This document shows, piece by piece, positions 1-11,227 of a stretch of DNA of 64,000 nucleotides. Positions within the stretch are counted from its first letter, which is position 1, and each line of letters begins with the position of its first letter. Position numbers and translations under genes: made by a program. Source of the DNA: Phocoena phocoena (lineage: Eukaryota; Chordata; Mammalia; Artiodactyla; Phocoenidae); NCBI RefSeq assembly GCF_963924675.1, contig NC_089220.1, positions 155,532,270 through 155,596,269 on the forward strand. The letters run 5' to 3'. The notes beneath the pieces were generated by a model that was not told the DNA's origin, did no database searches, and worked only from the letters and a program-made list of their open reading frames with translations.

Positions 1-1469
1 TTCCCTTACTCCCTCATCCCATCTCAGTGGGTATGTCAGAATGTAAGCCCTGCAGCTCCCACAAGTGGACTACCCTCTTCTCTGCCTATAGATGTATCAC
101 CCACTGCGACACCAGAAGCTCCACTCCAAAACAGTGATTATTCTGTGTATCAAACTTCTTGAAGATTTCCTCAGTCTTGATCTACCTTCTGTTCCATTAG
201 AGATTTCACCTGAAAACTTGATCTTGAAATTTCTAACAAGTCTTTTCCATAGTTATCCGAAGCCCTAACACTACACACACACACACACACACACAGTTAG
301 CTTCTCTTTTCCTTCTTCACAATCCAGCATGAGTTTGGCCATGAGAAAAGCTCTAGCCCCAGATATGACTTACATTTTCCTCCTTGGCCATCAGTCACAG
401 GTGCTGGTCACTAACATATCCCGGGCTCTACCACTGCTGAAAATCTATCTTGGTAGATGATCTTGAGTTTAGCCCAGAATACATACTGGTCCAGCCAGAA
501 CCACTTATTTCTCTTCTTTGAAAAGACCTACACTTAAAGCCATATTTTCTTTCCAAACATATGATGACTGTGTCAGAAATGAAATATTCCTAATCATATT
601 ATTCATAAAAGGGAAGGAACCTTGGTGCCCTTCACCATAAATTTTCACCATTCCTGAGGCATAAACATAATGGGTGATGAACATGTTGCTGACACTACTT
701 GTGTATTTTTTCTACTCATATTTTTCTGCTCATTCTACTCATGTATTTATAGTTAATTTAGTATTTTTTGGTCAAAGATGCAGCCAAAATAGATGGGTAA
801 AAATAACAGACCTTCCAAAGTGTATGTTTCCTCTTATTAGCAAATGGCTTGCAGGAAAAAAATAATTAAGAGGTTAATTTGGGGAAGGTATTTTTCAAAG
901 GTGTTGGTAATTTTGTCACAGATATTTTATGGTTAAAGATTTGACACATTTTACAGCTCAACTATCTAATTGTTTTTGTATACATAAATTCCCAAAATGC
1001 CTGCATTTTGCACAAAAGACTTAGCATGAAACAGTACCTGTTGTTTAAATTCCCTTAAAATATATAGAAAACACTTTTGGCTCTGACTCTCACCTACTCA
1101 TAAAACAGATGTGCATACACACATTCTTTTATCTCTCTGAATTGACTTCTTCAGGGATCTTGTTAAAGCTGCATGAGGCCAACTGAAGTTCAACGGGGGA
1201 AAACAAGAAGCCTTGTTTGAAGCTTGCTGCCATCTATAAATGGCCAGAAAACAGAAGGCTTTGAAACTGTGCTAAACAATGGGTTTATAGGTCAGGATGA
1301 TACTGCTGAGAAAGGAACATTTTTCAGGTTTCCCCTGATGAGACCAGCATAATTTTAAAGCCATTTTTACTGCAAAAGCACCTGACCGAATAAAGAACCA
1401 CAGTTTAAATACCTAGTCCCCCTTCTGAGTGTGTCAGCATTTTTGTTGATTTAAAAATGTACTAACCCT
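1..1469. other. Unclassified AT-rich DNA, no gene seen
   Basis: I see no convincing open frame, splice structure or recognisable repeat, apart from a short (CA)n run at 273-295. The stretch around 1140-1400 is less AT-skewed and lacks repeat hallmarks, so it could be conserved non-coding DNA, but nothing in the sequence proves this. The 63-codon frame at 674-865 has no recognisable motif and is likely chance. Confidence 0.5.
273..295. repeat. (CA)n microsatellite
   Basis: An uninterrupted AC dinucleotide run of about 11 units, read directly. It lies in otherwise unclassified DNA and is not attached to a recognisable transposon tail. Confidence 0.9.
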
Positions 1470-1784
1470 TTAAGTTCCTCCCAGAAGACCCATCACTGCC
1501 AGGTAGTGGCAGAGATCTGGAAGGTCCAGGCGGTGACCAAGGGAACACAGTAACTGAATGATGTCATCTCTCTCAGCTATTGCCAATGAGGTAAGAGACA
1601 TGAATACTGGTGATGTACAAATTAATCCTCTTTCTTTGGATCTGCTATTAATGCTTTTCCTCTGAGCAGTGCTCCCGCATGTGTCCTTAACCTCTTTTTC
1701 CATTAGCAGCAATAAAAATTTTCTCAAAACATCAAAAATTAGTGATGCCTTGACTTGTCGAATAACAGTATGAAATGTAACCAT
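1470..1784 (-). other. 104-codon open frame with a weak ankyrin-like segment (not a confirmed gene)
   Basis: The minus strand is open from an ATG at 1784 to a TAA near 1470. Residues about 66-91 (SLAIAERDDIIQLLCSLGH, then RLDLPD) loosely resemble an ankyrin repeat: T-x-L-x-x-A, then hydrophobic pairs, LL, G and a final D. The frame does not match any transposon protein I recognise, and no SINE or L1 covers it. Against a gene: there is only one repeat-like unit, an in-frame stop lies about 16 bases upstream of the ATG, and no promoter or downstream exon is visible. It could be a diverged exon, a pseudogene scrap or a chance frame. An AG preceded by a pyrimidine-rich stretch (minus strand, near 1810) could act as a splice acceptor, but that is inference. 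Confidence 0.2.
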
Positions 1785-3834
1785 GGCTATTAAATCTTTT
1801 TAAAGCATCTGGATAAAAGGTTGTTTCCTACTTTTGTTCTGTGTGTGTCTATGTGTGTGTGTGAAATATAAATGAACTGTGTTTCATTTAGGTTGATGCC
1901 AGACTAAATTTGCCCTGTGCCAGCTACCCAGTCAAGTGCTTTTGTACAAATCTGGATTCAGAGTCTCTGAATAAGGCTAGGTTAGCAGTAGAAAAATTGT
2001 CAAGTCAAATATTTTCCTGTGAATGATACCCTTCTGAAACCCAGGTGTTTGCAGGCAGTTAACTAAGCTCTGCAGTTAATTTATTTTTTCCATATATACA
2101 TCACACATTCATGAAGTTAGCAAAAATGTTTCTCCTGCAGATGGAGAGTAGTTAATCATGTACCTGTGTCATCAAATAACATGAATTTGAAACTTTGGAA
2201 AAACCCCTTTGAAATGAGCATGAATTTTCATGATTTGAGTGTTAGAGTAGATATGGACCATTCTGAGTGATTCTGGGTCGGTAATGCAGGATGTTTATTT
2301 TTGTGTTGAGTCGGAGTTTATTGAGCTTATCTTACTTATTGGATGGCATGCATAACTGATATTCAGTCTAAACATAAAGCTTAAGCTTAGGTCTAAACAG
2401 ATTGATGAGTGGCTAGGTAACAGAGAGATCATTCTAAATCTAGAAAATTAATACCAAAACAACACAAATTGCACATTAACGAACTGTTCCAAATGTTAGG
2501 TCTAGAGCAAAAAAAAATTATTTATAGATCTGTGACCCCTTGAAGTAGGCAATTCAGCAATGTAATAGAACTGCATGGAAATGCACTTATTTATATATAC
2601 ATATAAATGCATTATATATTGATACATATGGCTTCTGGTATTCAAGATCTGTATTGTATCCCCATAACTGTCTCAGCCTCGTTCATTAGAAGGAAGATAA
2701 AACAATTCTTAGCTCAGTCTTCCAACATAAGGGATTAAAGACATACTCTTTATTTAAAGATTTTCCCTTTACATAGGAAGTACTATGTTATATTTTTAGT
2801 ATTTGCAGACACCTAAAATATGGTTTATGTCCCCAAGGACACAAGACTAGCTTCATATTTGTGATAGTATGGGTCTTCTTCTGTCTTGTTTAGTAATCAC
2901 ACTGGTGCTGAGCATAAGTTTGTAATAAAATCTGTCAGATGTAAGTGAAAAGTAAGTCTAGCAAATACAAATATAAAGCAAATTAAGTCTCCCCTCACCA
3001 AATCTCCTGACAGACTACTTTATATACTAGTTGTTCTGGTTGCACAATTGTTAAATTATTAAAACAAGGTAGACAAGCTCATCTGAACAAGTTAGTAGAC
3101 TAACTTTAAGAGGCTCAACTGCCTTGTTCGTGTGAAGTTTGTTCAATCTGTAAGTTTCTTAGTCCATTTATCATTAGCAAGTCTCTGAACAACTCAGACT
3201 CACGAACTGCTTTGGATCTAGAATGCATAGTCCTATAGCCATCATTTAAACTAAGGGAGACATGGTTAAATTGGATGGGATCAATTCAACTGAATTCAGA
3301 TCACTTGTACATAGGAATCATTGGCTCATTTTATTCCCCAACTGAAATCAAACTTTAGCAAAAATATTAATAACGGGGAATTAGCAGCTATTATCAAAAT
3401 ACCTCAAAAACTTACAAATCGGAGGGATATAGTAACATTTTTTTAACCACCACATTATTGAGGAGAGTGTAGATCACATAGGAGCTGTTCCACACTATGT
3501 CTCAGTGGAACTGTATTATAATGCCAGTGATGGCAATAATGTCATGTGTAGGTACAAATTAAAACAGTGAACAAAAGCTATGTATCTTTGCAAAAATTAC
3601 TTTTTCTGAAAGGAATGGAGGTGATTCAAGTAAGAAGAAACGATATGTCAAAGCATAAATACCTTTAGAAGTTAATGATGAATGAACCTGAACAGGCATA
3701 GCTCAAATTTCACCTGTGTCATGAACAGTGTAAATGATTTCTTTCTATTTCTGAGCTTCTGACATTTTTGATATATTTCATGTTATAGCTGTTTGTGGAT
3801 ATCTGCTTATTCCTATGAGACCATACTTTTTTTT
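1785..3834. other. Unclassified AT-rich DNA
   Basis: About 2 kb without a plausible gene. It contains a short interrupted (TG)n run at 1841-1863 and an AT-rich patch at 2590-2625. No SINE head, L1 motif or LTR end was recognised. Old, unrecognisably decayed repeats are possible. Confidence 0.5.
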
Positions 3835-4040
3835 AGTATTGTTTCATTTATTTAGTTATTCAGCACATGTCTATTGAATGCCTACTTTCTACACAGTGCT
3901 AGATATAGGGAGAAAATCAAGATCATTAAGTTGTAGGTCCTGCCCTTAGTGACTACATAAACCATTATCTGGACAGCATCATTTTTTATTACTCCCTTCA
4001 AACACAGCATAAATAAATGTTTAATAAATGCTCTGTGAAT
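3835..4040 (+). repeat. Ancient L2/MIR-like repeat fragment
   Basis: The text 'attgaatgcctactttct' followed by 'cagtgctagatataggg' and later 'ctgcccttag' follows the order of a mammalian-wide old repeat 3' region (attgagcacctactatgtgccaggcactg ... ctgccctcaagg). It ends near 'aataaatgctctgtgaatga', which resembles an L2 3' terminus. Heavily diverged; the family call is from memory of the consensus. Confidence 0.45.
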
Positions 4041-4639
4041 GATAAAAACAATAAGTCAATATGTCTATTTTCATGTACATATTATCATCTTTGTGCTCCT
4101 CTCCACTTACCACTCCACTCAAATTCTTGAGAAGCTGACCTTTGGCACCTGTTCCAGAAAGGTGCCCAGGTCTTCAAATTACTCATTCCTGGTTTTCTGT
4201 TCTGATCACCCAGCCTCTTTGACATTTGCTTCATATTTGAACATTTGATATCTGCTTCTGGTTATATTTATTGCAGTGGGCTGCTGGGCACAAATTAATC
4301 ACCTCTCCTCACTCCATTTCAATTCTACAAGTGGATTCATTCCAACAGCTTCAGGTTAGAGAAACTTTCCCTATCATGTCTTGGTACCTAAAAAGACTAG
4401 GCACACCCCAGGCTATTTTGCCAAAAGAGAGTTAGTCCCTGAACATCTTAAATGGCTTTTTTCCCTATTGGGAAGGAAAGCTAAAATAAATGCCCTTGAC
4501 TTCCCTGTTCTACCCACCAACATTTCTCTGTCTCTTTCCCATCAAACCTTGAAGTCTTGACTTGCTATTCTAATTTGTATCTCATAGTCCTAGAATTTTC
4601 TATTTTTATGGTGTACGAATGTTTCTTAAAATCTTCTTC
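4041..4639. other. Unclassified DNA
   Basis: No gene or clear repeat. The 69-codon frame at 4039-4248 has no recognisable domain. The base composition is a little richer in C and T than the surroundings. Confidence 0.45.
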
Positions 4640-4851
4640 AAGTAATTTTCAAGTTGAGAAAATGACTATCTTGCACAAGTTATTTAACCTCTGTGCAACA
4701 GGAAGTTAACTTTAATTCCTCCTTTATAGGGCAGCTTTTGGGGCTAAAGACATTAATACATTTTAAATGACTAAAATAGTGTCTGATACATCATAAGCAT
4801 TAAAACTGCTACTTGCACTTTATTATTACTGTTTCTATTAAATATCTCTTT
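4640..4851 (+). repeat. MIR-like ancient SINE
   Basis: The order 'caagttatttaacctctgtg', then a poorly conserved middle, then 'agtgtctgatacatcataagc' and an AT-rich end with 'tattattact' matches the core and 3' part of a MIR element in the plus orientation. It is old and diverged. A CHR SINE has inserted at its 3' edge. Confidence 0.6.
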
Positions 4852-4868
4852 AAGAGGTAAAAGTCAGG

Positions 4869-5057
4869 CTTCCCTGGTGGTGCAGGGGTTGAGAGTCTGC
4901 CTGCTAATGCAGGGGACACGGGTTCGTGCCCCGGTCCGGGAAGATACCACATGCCGTGGAGCGGCTGGGCCTGTGGGCCATGGCCGCTGAGCCTGTGCGT
5001 CTGGAGCCTGTGCTCCGCAACAGGAGAGTCCACAGCAGTGAGAGGCCCGCGTACCGC

Positions 5058-5087
<30 letters not shown>
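4869..5087 (+). mobile_element. CHR-type tRNA-derived SINE with perfect target duplication
   Basis: Starts with the family head 'gcttccctggtggtgcag', has an intact B-box-like 'gggttcgtgccc', the body motif 'tgggcctgtgggccatgg', and the 3' motif 'gtgagaggcccgcgtaccgc'. It ends in an uninterrupted A run of about 29-30. The flanking repeat 'aagaggtaaaagtcagg' is present at 4852-4868 and 5088-5104 without mismatch, which defines the insertion. The perfect duplication and pure A tail make this one of the younger copies here. Such SINEs are transcribed by RNA polymerase III and copied by L1 proteins (family knowledge). Minus-strand frames across it are accidental. Confidence 0.97.
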
Positions 5088-5093
<6 letters not shown>

Positions 5094-5117
5094 TAAAAGT
5101 CAGGATAGTGAAATTGT

Positions 5118-5166
5118 TAATTTGAAAAAATTAATAAAAATTAATAAAAATTAATAAAATTAACAA
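5118..5166. repeat. Short AT-rich tandem repeat
   Basis: The unit 'attaataaaa' is repeated about four times just downstream of the SINE target duplication. It is read directly and has no further interpretation. Confidence 0.7.
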
Positions 5167-5239
5167 ATTAATATGACCTTTTCATTAATATCATTTTATT
5201 TAATTTCTCTACTTTTACTTTATGTCTAAATGTAATACT

Positions 5240-5350
5240 TCACAGATTCTTTCTCCAAATATTAATTTAACAATTATTATATATTAGGCACTATTCTAGG
5301 TGCTGGTAAAATAAAACAATGAATAAAGCCAGCTAAAATCTTTGGCTTCA
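5240..5350. repeat. Ancient L2-like repeat fragment
   Basis: 'aggcactattctaggtgctg' followed by 'aaaacaatgaataaagcc' and 'cttcatgaagctta' follows the same ancient consensus order as at 3835. It is diverged; the exact family and orientation are not secure. Confidence 0.45.
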
Positions 5351-5599
5351 TGAAGCTTATCTTCTTGATGATAAAAGATATAACCTTTTTTCTTTGGATA
5401 AAAAGAACTATTTTACTTGTTAAAATTTGATGCTTTACCAAGACTAAAATAAATAACTAAAAACATAAAAGAAATACATCTTAAGAGTAAACATCTCATC
5501 TATTTCTTGGCAGAGATTCATGCAAACATGGTCAGAAAGCATTCCCACTCTGCTATCAGGTTTTTAAGAAACAAATCGATTTACTTCATATGTTAGATT

Positions 5600-5795
5600 A
5601 ATGGTTCTCAAATTATTGTCCTCAGACCAGCATTATTAGCATCAGCATCACCTGGGAACTTAGAAATGCCATTTCTAAGGTCCCACTGAACTAGACCTAC
5701 TAGAACTAGAATTAGAAACACTGATGATGGGGTCCAGCAACCTGTGTTTAAAGAGTTCTCCAGGTGATTTGTATGAAACTGTAGAGGGTACAGTT
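5600..5795. mobile_element. MER5-like hAT (Charlie-type) DNA transposon remnant
   Basis: 'ggttctcaaa' at the left end, 'agcatcagcatcacctggga', 'ggtcccac', 'agaaacactgatgatggggt', 'ccagcaacctgtgttt' and 'ctccaggtgatttg' follow the order of the non-autonomous MER5A/MER5B hAT elements of mammals. The right inverted terminus ('gagaaccactg') is not preserved. No transposase is encoded, which is normal for the family. Confidence 0.7.
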
Positions 5796-5964
5796 AGGAG
5801 TTTCAGGCAAAGTGGAGAATGTTGGCATACTAAGATGAGACAGAATTAGCTGGCATGACTCATGTTAGTAATCACCATTTCTATATAGAGATGCAATCTG
5901 CGAAGTTATTTTCATAAGTTTTATGCCAGTTAATGCAGTGTGCTATGTTAAGAAATATCATCTT

Positions 5965-6405
5965 TGTGATGATTGTGTGGTCAACTTGACTGGACCAAGG
6001 GATGCCCAGAAATCTGGTTGAACACAATTCCTGAGTGTGTCTGGGGGGTGTTTCTGGAAGAGATTAGCATTTGAATTGGTGAACTGAGGAAAGCAGATGG
6101 CCCTTTCCTATGTGGGTAGCATCATCCAATCCACTGAGGGCCTGAATAGAACAAAAATGTGGAGGAAGGTTGAATCTGTCCTCTCTCTGCCTGACTAATG
6201 AGATGGGACCTTGCATCTGCCCTCAATGCCCCAGGTTCTCAGGCCTTCAAACCCAGACTGGAATCTATACCACTGGCTCTGTGGTTTGCACATGTCAGGC
6301 CCTTGAACTATACCACTGGCCTTCCTGGGTCGCTAGCTTGCAGATGGCAAACCATGAGACTTTTCAGCCTCCATAACTGCATGAGACAATACTTTATAAA
6401 AAAAA

Positions 6406-6447
<42 letters not shown>

Positions 6448-6487
6448 AATTATTGGTCTGTTTCTCTGAAGAACCCTGACTAATACT
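5965..6487 (+). mobile_element. Solo LTR of MLT2/ERVL type
   Basis: Starts TGTGATGATTG and ends 'gaaccctgactaatact', close to the MLT2 end (ERVL, class III endogenous retrovirus LTR). In between are 'tcaacttgactgg', 'agattagcatttgaattgg', 'aaagcagatggccct', 'gaataga' and 'cagcctccataactgcatgag', all in the expected order. The 5-bp sequence 'atctt' flanks both sides (5960-5964 and 6488-6492), the duplication size expected for ERVL. No internal viral genes adjoin it, so this is a solo LTR left by recombination. A (TG)n run has expanded near its 3' end. Confidence 0.85.
6409..6444. repeat. (GT)n microsatellite inside the LTR
   Basis: About 18 uninterrupted GT units sit at the place where related LTRs carry a short AT/TG-rich stretch after 'aataaatct'. 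It is a likely length-variable site. Confidence 0.95.
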
Positions 6488-6499
6488 ATCTTCATTTTA

Positions 6500-6835
6500 A
6501 AAATAAGACTACCATATGACCCAGGAAATATGACCCAGCAATTCCATTCCTGGATATATATTCTAAAAAAAACAAAGATGCTAATTCAAAAAGATACATG
6601 GACCCCAATATTCCTAGCAGCATTATTTGCAGTTGTCAAGATATGGAAGCAACCTAAGTGTCCATTAACAGATGAATGGATAAAGAAGATGTGGAATACT
6701 ACTCAGTCATAAAAATGAATGAAATTTTGCCATTTGCAGCAACACAGATGGACTTGGAGGGCATTATGCAAAGTGAAATAAATCAGACAGAGAAAGACAA
6801 ATACTGTATGATATCACTTATATGTGGAATGTAAA
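6500..6835 (+). mobile_element. L1 fragment: ORF2 C-terminus and start of 3' UTR
   Basis: 'accatatgacccagcaattc', 'atatggaagcaacctaagtg', 'gatgaatggataaagaagat' and 'gaatactactcagtcataaa' are the hallmark codons of the L1 ORF2 C-terminal region, followed by 'tatgatatcacttatatgtg'. The 60-codon plus frame at 6530-6712 is part of it (residues WKQPKCPLTDEWIKKMW). Truncated at both ends and not functional. Confidence 0.9.
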
Positions 6836-7289
6836 AAATACAGATGAGGAAACTTTAAATGTTAATTAAATGCAGAATAAGAAAGGAACCCAGGTATCCT
6901 CTCACATTTTTTCATTAAAACACATACTGTGGAGGATTATTACTGACATAAGCATGCTCTCTATGTGGTTTTCCCTGCATGTCCCAAAGCTAACTATGCT
7001 GTATGCTCACATATCATTTCCTTTGTTTCTTTCTGTGTGTTGCTCTTCACAAAACTTTAAGGTTCTAAAAGATTCTACTGGAGCATGTCAAACCATCAGT
7101 TACATGTTAAATACAAACCATCTACTGCTGTCCCCTCCTTTAGGGAGATTAAATGTCTTATTCCAGATAAGAACTGATCTAATATTCAATCCAGAAAGAA
7201 AAAAGTAAATGTTCTCCAAAATCTTATACTGAGCATCACTCTTTCCTTAAGACAATTGTGACATATAAGAAAAATAATACACGTGGCTT
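6836..7289. other. Unclassified DNA
   Basis: Carries a 112-codon plus frame (6870-7208) without recognisable motif or domain, probably chance. No repeat family was identified. Confidence 0.4.
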
Positions 7290-8560
7290 GGGCTTCCTCA
7301 CAGCATGGTGACCCCAGGGTAGTCAATCTTCTTAGTGGATCAACACTTTAGTACAGTGCTCCCTCCAATGAACAAGCCAGAAGCTTCAAGGTCTTTTATG
7401 ACCTAGACTCAAAAGCCACATACAGTTATTTCTATCATACTCTATTGGTCAAAGCAGGCCCAGTCTGTCAAGATTTAAAGAGGGGAAAAATTGACCTCAC
7501 ATCTTAATGGCAAGAAAGCCAAGACTGCAGTTATCTTTTCACTGACATCACACTGTCATAATCAGAATTTTGGCCACAATTATTTCATTTTTCCCTTGTG
7601 TAAAACATGCTCAGTCCATTCCTATGACCCCCAAAGATCTCATCCCATTATGGCATCAAGCTCAGGTTCAAGGTCCGAGATATCTTCATCTGTATCAGGG
7701 CTAGGTATAGCGGATGCCCACTGGTTCAATTACCAAGGTATGATTTCTCTTGGCTTGAAGGCTTGTTAACCAAAAAGACAACATACTTTCTTCTCACATT
7801 CCCAACACACAATGGTAGGACAGGCATAAAATAACAGCAATAGCTAATTCAATTCAAAAGGCAGTAAGTACATGGCCATCGCTGGTCTGTAGCAGGACAC
7901 AGATCACTGTCTCTTTCTTTAGGGCACCACCCTACTCCCAGGGACGACTCTGTGTCTATGCTGCCCTCCAACCTCCCATTTCATTCTCTGAGACATGATT
8001 TCTTTATCATAAGAAATAACCTGTTTGCAGTTACATTTTCTTCCCAGTCTGCCTCCTGCTCACAAAAATTTACAGGTCCAAATGCTCATTTAAGTTTTGG
8101 ATTCTCTCTGTCCCCTTGAGTCCAACTTGGTAAAAGTTCTAAAACTTTGTAGGTTTCTTACATAATACTTAAAATCTCCATTAGGCAAAACCACACCCAT
8201 GAATCTCTTCTGTACATAGTCTTCTCCACCTTGACTACTTTGGATGCTCTTGTAGGACAACACTCTCAAGATTGTTAGAATTCCTATTGTTAGAATCCAG
8301 AGAGTATCTATCAGGTACAGACTTAAGACTCTTAAGCCCCTGTCCAGCTGAAAGTATCTACAGGGCACTGCCTTAGATTTTGTAAGGACAGAATGAAGGC
8401 TTTTACTGTCACATCCGTGGCTACATTTTAACCTTTGCCCTAAAACCCTTCCTAACTTTAAGTTCAGTTTCCTGGCTAAACAGATGGTCATGGGCCCTCT
8501 ACATATCCTCCAAATTTTAGTAGAAAAATAAATAGTTTGTTCTTTAGTTCATCTCTCTCC
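7290..8560. mobile_element. Probable very old LTR-type interspersed repeat, family unassigned
   Basis: 'cctcacagcatggtgacc', 'aggtcttttatgacctag', 'atactctattggtcaaagca' and 'cccaaagatctcatcccatt', then 'atggcatcaagctcag', resemble mammalian-wide LTR retrotransposon sequence read in antisense. I recall these phrases from such repeats but cannot name the family. A 133-codon minus frame (8090-8491) falls inside and matches no protein I recognise; it is more likely a relic of the element, or chance, than a gene. Confidence 0.4.
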
Positions 8561-9839
8561 ATTAGCAGTTTATCATAGACAGGGAACAGATGCCAAGTAG
8601 CCTTTTCAATACTCTACCTGGAAATCCCTTTAGCTAAGTTATCAAGTTCATTAGCTATATTCCTTATTTTCCACATTATCACAGGGATGGCTGCAGTGTC
8701 TTTCTAAAGATATCAGAGAAACTATGTTTGCCCTGTAGGTATAGTAAAAATTGTTCTGGAACTATAACAGCGACATGATGTCAGTGCCCCCAAATGAAAT
8801 TCCAGCACATTTTTCCCTGCTTATGTAATCAGGTATGGATGCCAGACATCCTTAAAGATCAAATCTAGATAGTAGAGATTTAAATAATCACTAAATTTCT
8901 CATGGAATATAGATGGCTTTAAACTTTTCCTTGAATTCAAAATTATAAAATATATTGACCTTTTTTCATTGGCCACCTGATTAAGAAAGGATACCTCAGA
9001 GTGACTATGGAATTTATTGTGCATATAGGTACTACTGTATGAGGAGTTTAGATCTAATCATTGAACATATCATTGTTCTTTGTCTTCCAGTTTACTTTTA
9101 ACTGTGATTTGTTGGGTTTAGCCAGCTCAGCGTTTTAATTCATGCTAGACTCTTATACAAATATTCCCCCCAATTTATTCTGTATTTTAACTAACACAAA
9201 CATCTTTCCAATATTCTTCTAATCAACCTCGTGTTACTTCTTTCACATTGCTGGCTTTATTCTATTTTTGAACAAAAAGTATTTGACTCTGCCCTTAGCT
9301 ACCCTTTGCATATGCTTAACTTAAAACTTTCAGTCATTTATGGTCATCACTTAAAAACAAACTTCATTATCGATAAGAAACTCATCCAGTCTAAAAGTGC
9401 AGAACACTTTTCTGCTTCATTTTATCATGGGGCCATGTGCTTCTGGTTAGTCTCCAGGACTGATTTTTATAACCATGAGAAATTGTACATTAAAAAAAAA
9501 ATCTATCAACAAGATTCAATAACGTGGTTAACAAATTACTTGCTCTCCAAATATAGGAGTGTTCCCACTTCATGAGAAAGACAAAGGAAAAATGAGAATG
9601 AAAGAAGTGAGAAGAAGAGACAAGTATAAGAGAAATAAGAATTTTGAGAATAAGAGAAATAAGAATGAAACTACGGTCACCAATCTTAGATTAGTAGGTG
9701 ACCACAGAGTAGCATGAGTGAGAAGTCAATTTTAGGACACTCCTTTTTGCACATAAAAATGGTGCTGGCATGGACAAAACAAATATCTTGTAGGAAAGTC
9801 AGTCATTGGAAAGAATAGATTGCTGTAATCACCTGTTAA
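8561..9839. other. Unclassified AT-rich DNA
   Basis: No gene seen. A 114-codon plus frame at 9231-9575 has no domain signature. A purine-rich patch near 9560-9670 is listed separately. Confidence 0.45.
9560..9670 (+). repeat. Purine-rich tract with a short direct repeat
   Basis: About 110 bases almost entirely A and G. The motif 'ataagagaaataagaat' occurs at 9626 and again at 9650, a 24-base period. Possibly an old GA-rich satellite. Confidence 0.7.
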
Positions 9840-10480
9840 CTTGCTTCCCTGCCTCCATTCTTTAGTCCTACTATCCCACTATAGCTGATGCTAGTGTGAT
9901 CCTCGTTATACAAAGACCATGCATGCCATTCTCCTGGTAAAAATATGTCATAACTCCCCAACTATCCTCAAGAAAATATCTAACGGGTTTATTAAGACTT
10001 TGGGGATCTGCATAATCTACTCCCCAGCCCCCTCCACTGCCACTTCCTCTCCAGTCTGATCTTGAACTCCCCGGCTTTTTGAACTCCACACTCCTAATCC
10101 TGCCCCCAAAAAGCAAAAGTGACCTATTTTCAGTTCACTTAAAACACGTTCATGCTTTCTTCTTTGGTGTTCTGGCATAAGCTGTTCTCTTAGCCTGGAA
10201 GCCTGCCGTCTACCTCCCGTACCTGTACTCATGCCCTTTCACTTTGTTAACCCCATCTCTTCTATCACATCCATGTGTGAACACCATACCTGTTCTTCCA
10301 CCCTGTCATACTCTATTGCTATTGCCATTTTCACTGTCTATAGCCCCAATAATTAGATTGCTCTGATTTGAGTACTATGATCTTAACTGTCTGTTCACTA
10401 CTATATAATACCAGGTACAGAAAATGTTCTCAATGCATATTTTCTGACTGGATGGATAAATGAAAAAAAAAGTCAATGAA
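9840..10480 (+). repeat. L2-like ancient LINE fragment
   Basis: The C/T-rich text with 'ctggaagcctgccgtctacc', 'catgccctttcactttgtta', 'ctgttcttccaccctgtcat' and an end at 'ctcaatgcatattttctgactggatggataaatg' resembles the 3' half of a decayed mammalian L2. It has no open frame of its own. The assignment is from general consensus likeness only. Confidence 0.5.
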
Positions 10481-11039
10481 AGAATAAAAGCTTGGGGGAA
10501 AGAACATACTACTGGTAAGACATAATTACAAACAAGGGTAAAGTTTAAATTAAAAAATATATTGAAAACATATTTCCTAAGATGACCTCATATTTTAATA
10601 ACTATGACACATCATTTGTAATTTATAGCTAAGTAGTATGAAATACATTTTCTGTTAAATTTTATATAAATATTGTCTACCTTAGTGGACACTTTCAAGT
10701 CTTGAACTTGGGACTTGGTGATCCTGCAATTGCCAGTGATATCACCTGATACAGTCATAGCCCTGCACAGAGTACTCAATACTCGTTTCAACATTTAAAA
10801 GTAATTTGTATTTGTTATATGTGTATCTAAAGGCTTGCTATTTGTTTGTATACAGAGAATATAGGCTCTTCTAGCTCCATTTATGTTTATGCTTGATGAC
10901 CTCTTAGATTTAAACAGTACATATTACATTCTCTGAGTTGTCACAAAAAGAAATACATGCTATCAGACTGGTTGTAGAATGTGTTACCTCAGGACTTCCA
11001 TTAGGTCACTGGAGTTTGAGCAGCTGTTAATCATAGTTC
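10481..11039. other. Unclassified DNA
   Basis: AT-rich, with only short chance frames and no repeat recognised. Confidence 0.45.
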
Positions 11040-11135
11040 TGATGGCAGTGACTGTGTTTTTTTCTCTATATTCCTAATAGCTAGCACAGTGCCTGGCACT
11101 GAGCATATGCCCAATGTTTAATAAATGAAAGAATT
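11040..11135 (+). repeat. L2 3' end fragment
   Basis: 'agcacagtgcctggcactga' followed by 'gcccaatgtttaataaatga' is the characteristic L2 3' terminus. Confidence 0.7.
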
Positions 11136-11227
11136 CCCTGGGGGTAAGGACATTCTAATAAAATGGGCACTTTTTACCCAAATAACACAATAGCAAAATT
11201 GAAGATATAGGCTATATTGCACTAAAA

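Noticed and set aside
4869..5087. SINE heads as functional tRNA genes
   Set aside because: A- and B-box-like motifs are present, but no cloverleaf with acceptor and anticodon stems can be drawn. Copies are dispersed with target duplications, so they are SINEs.
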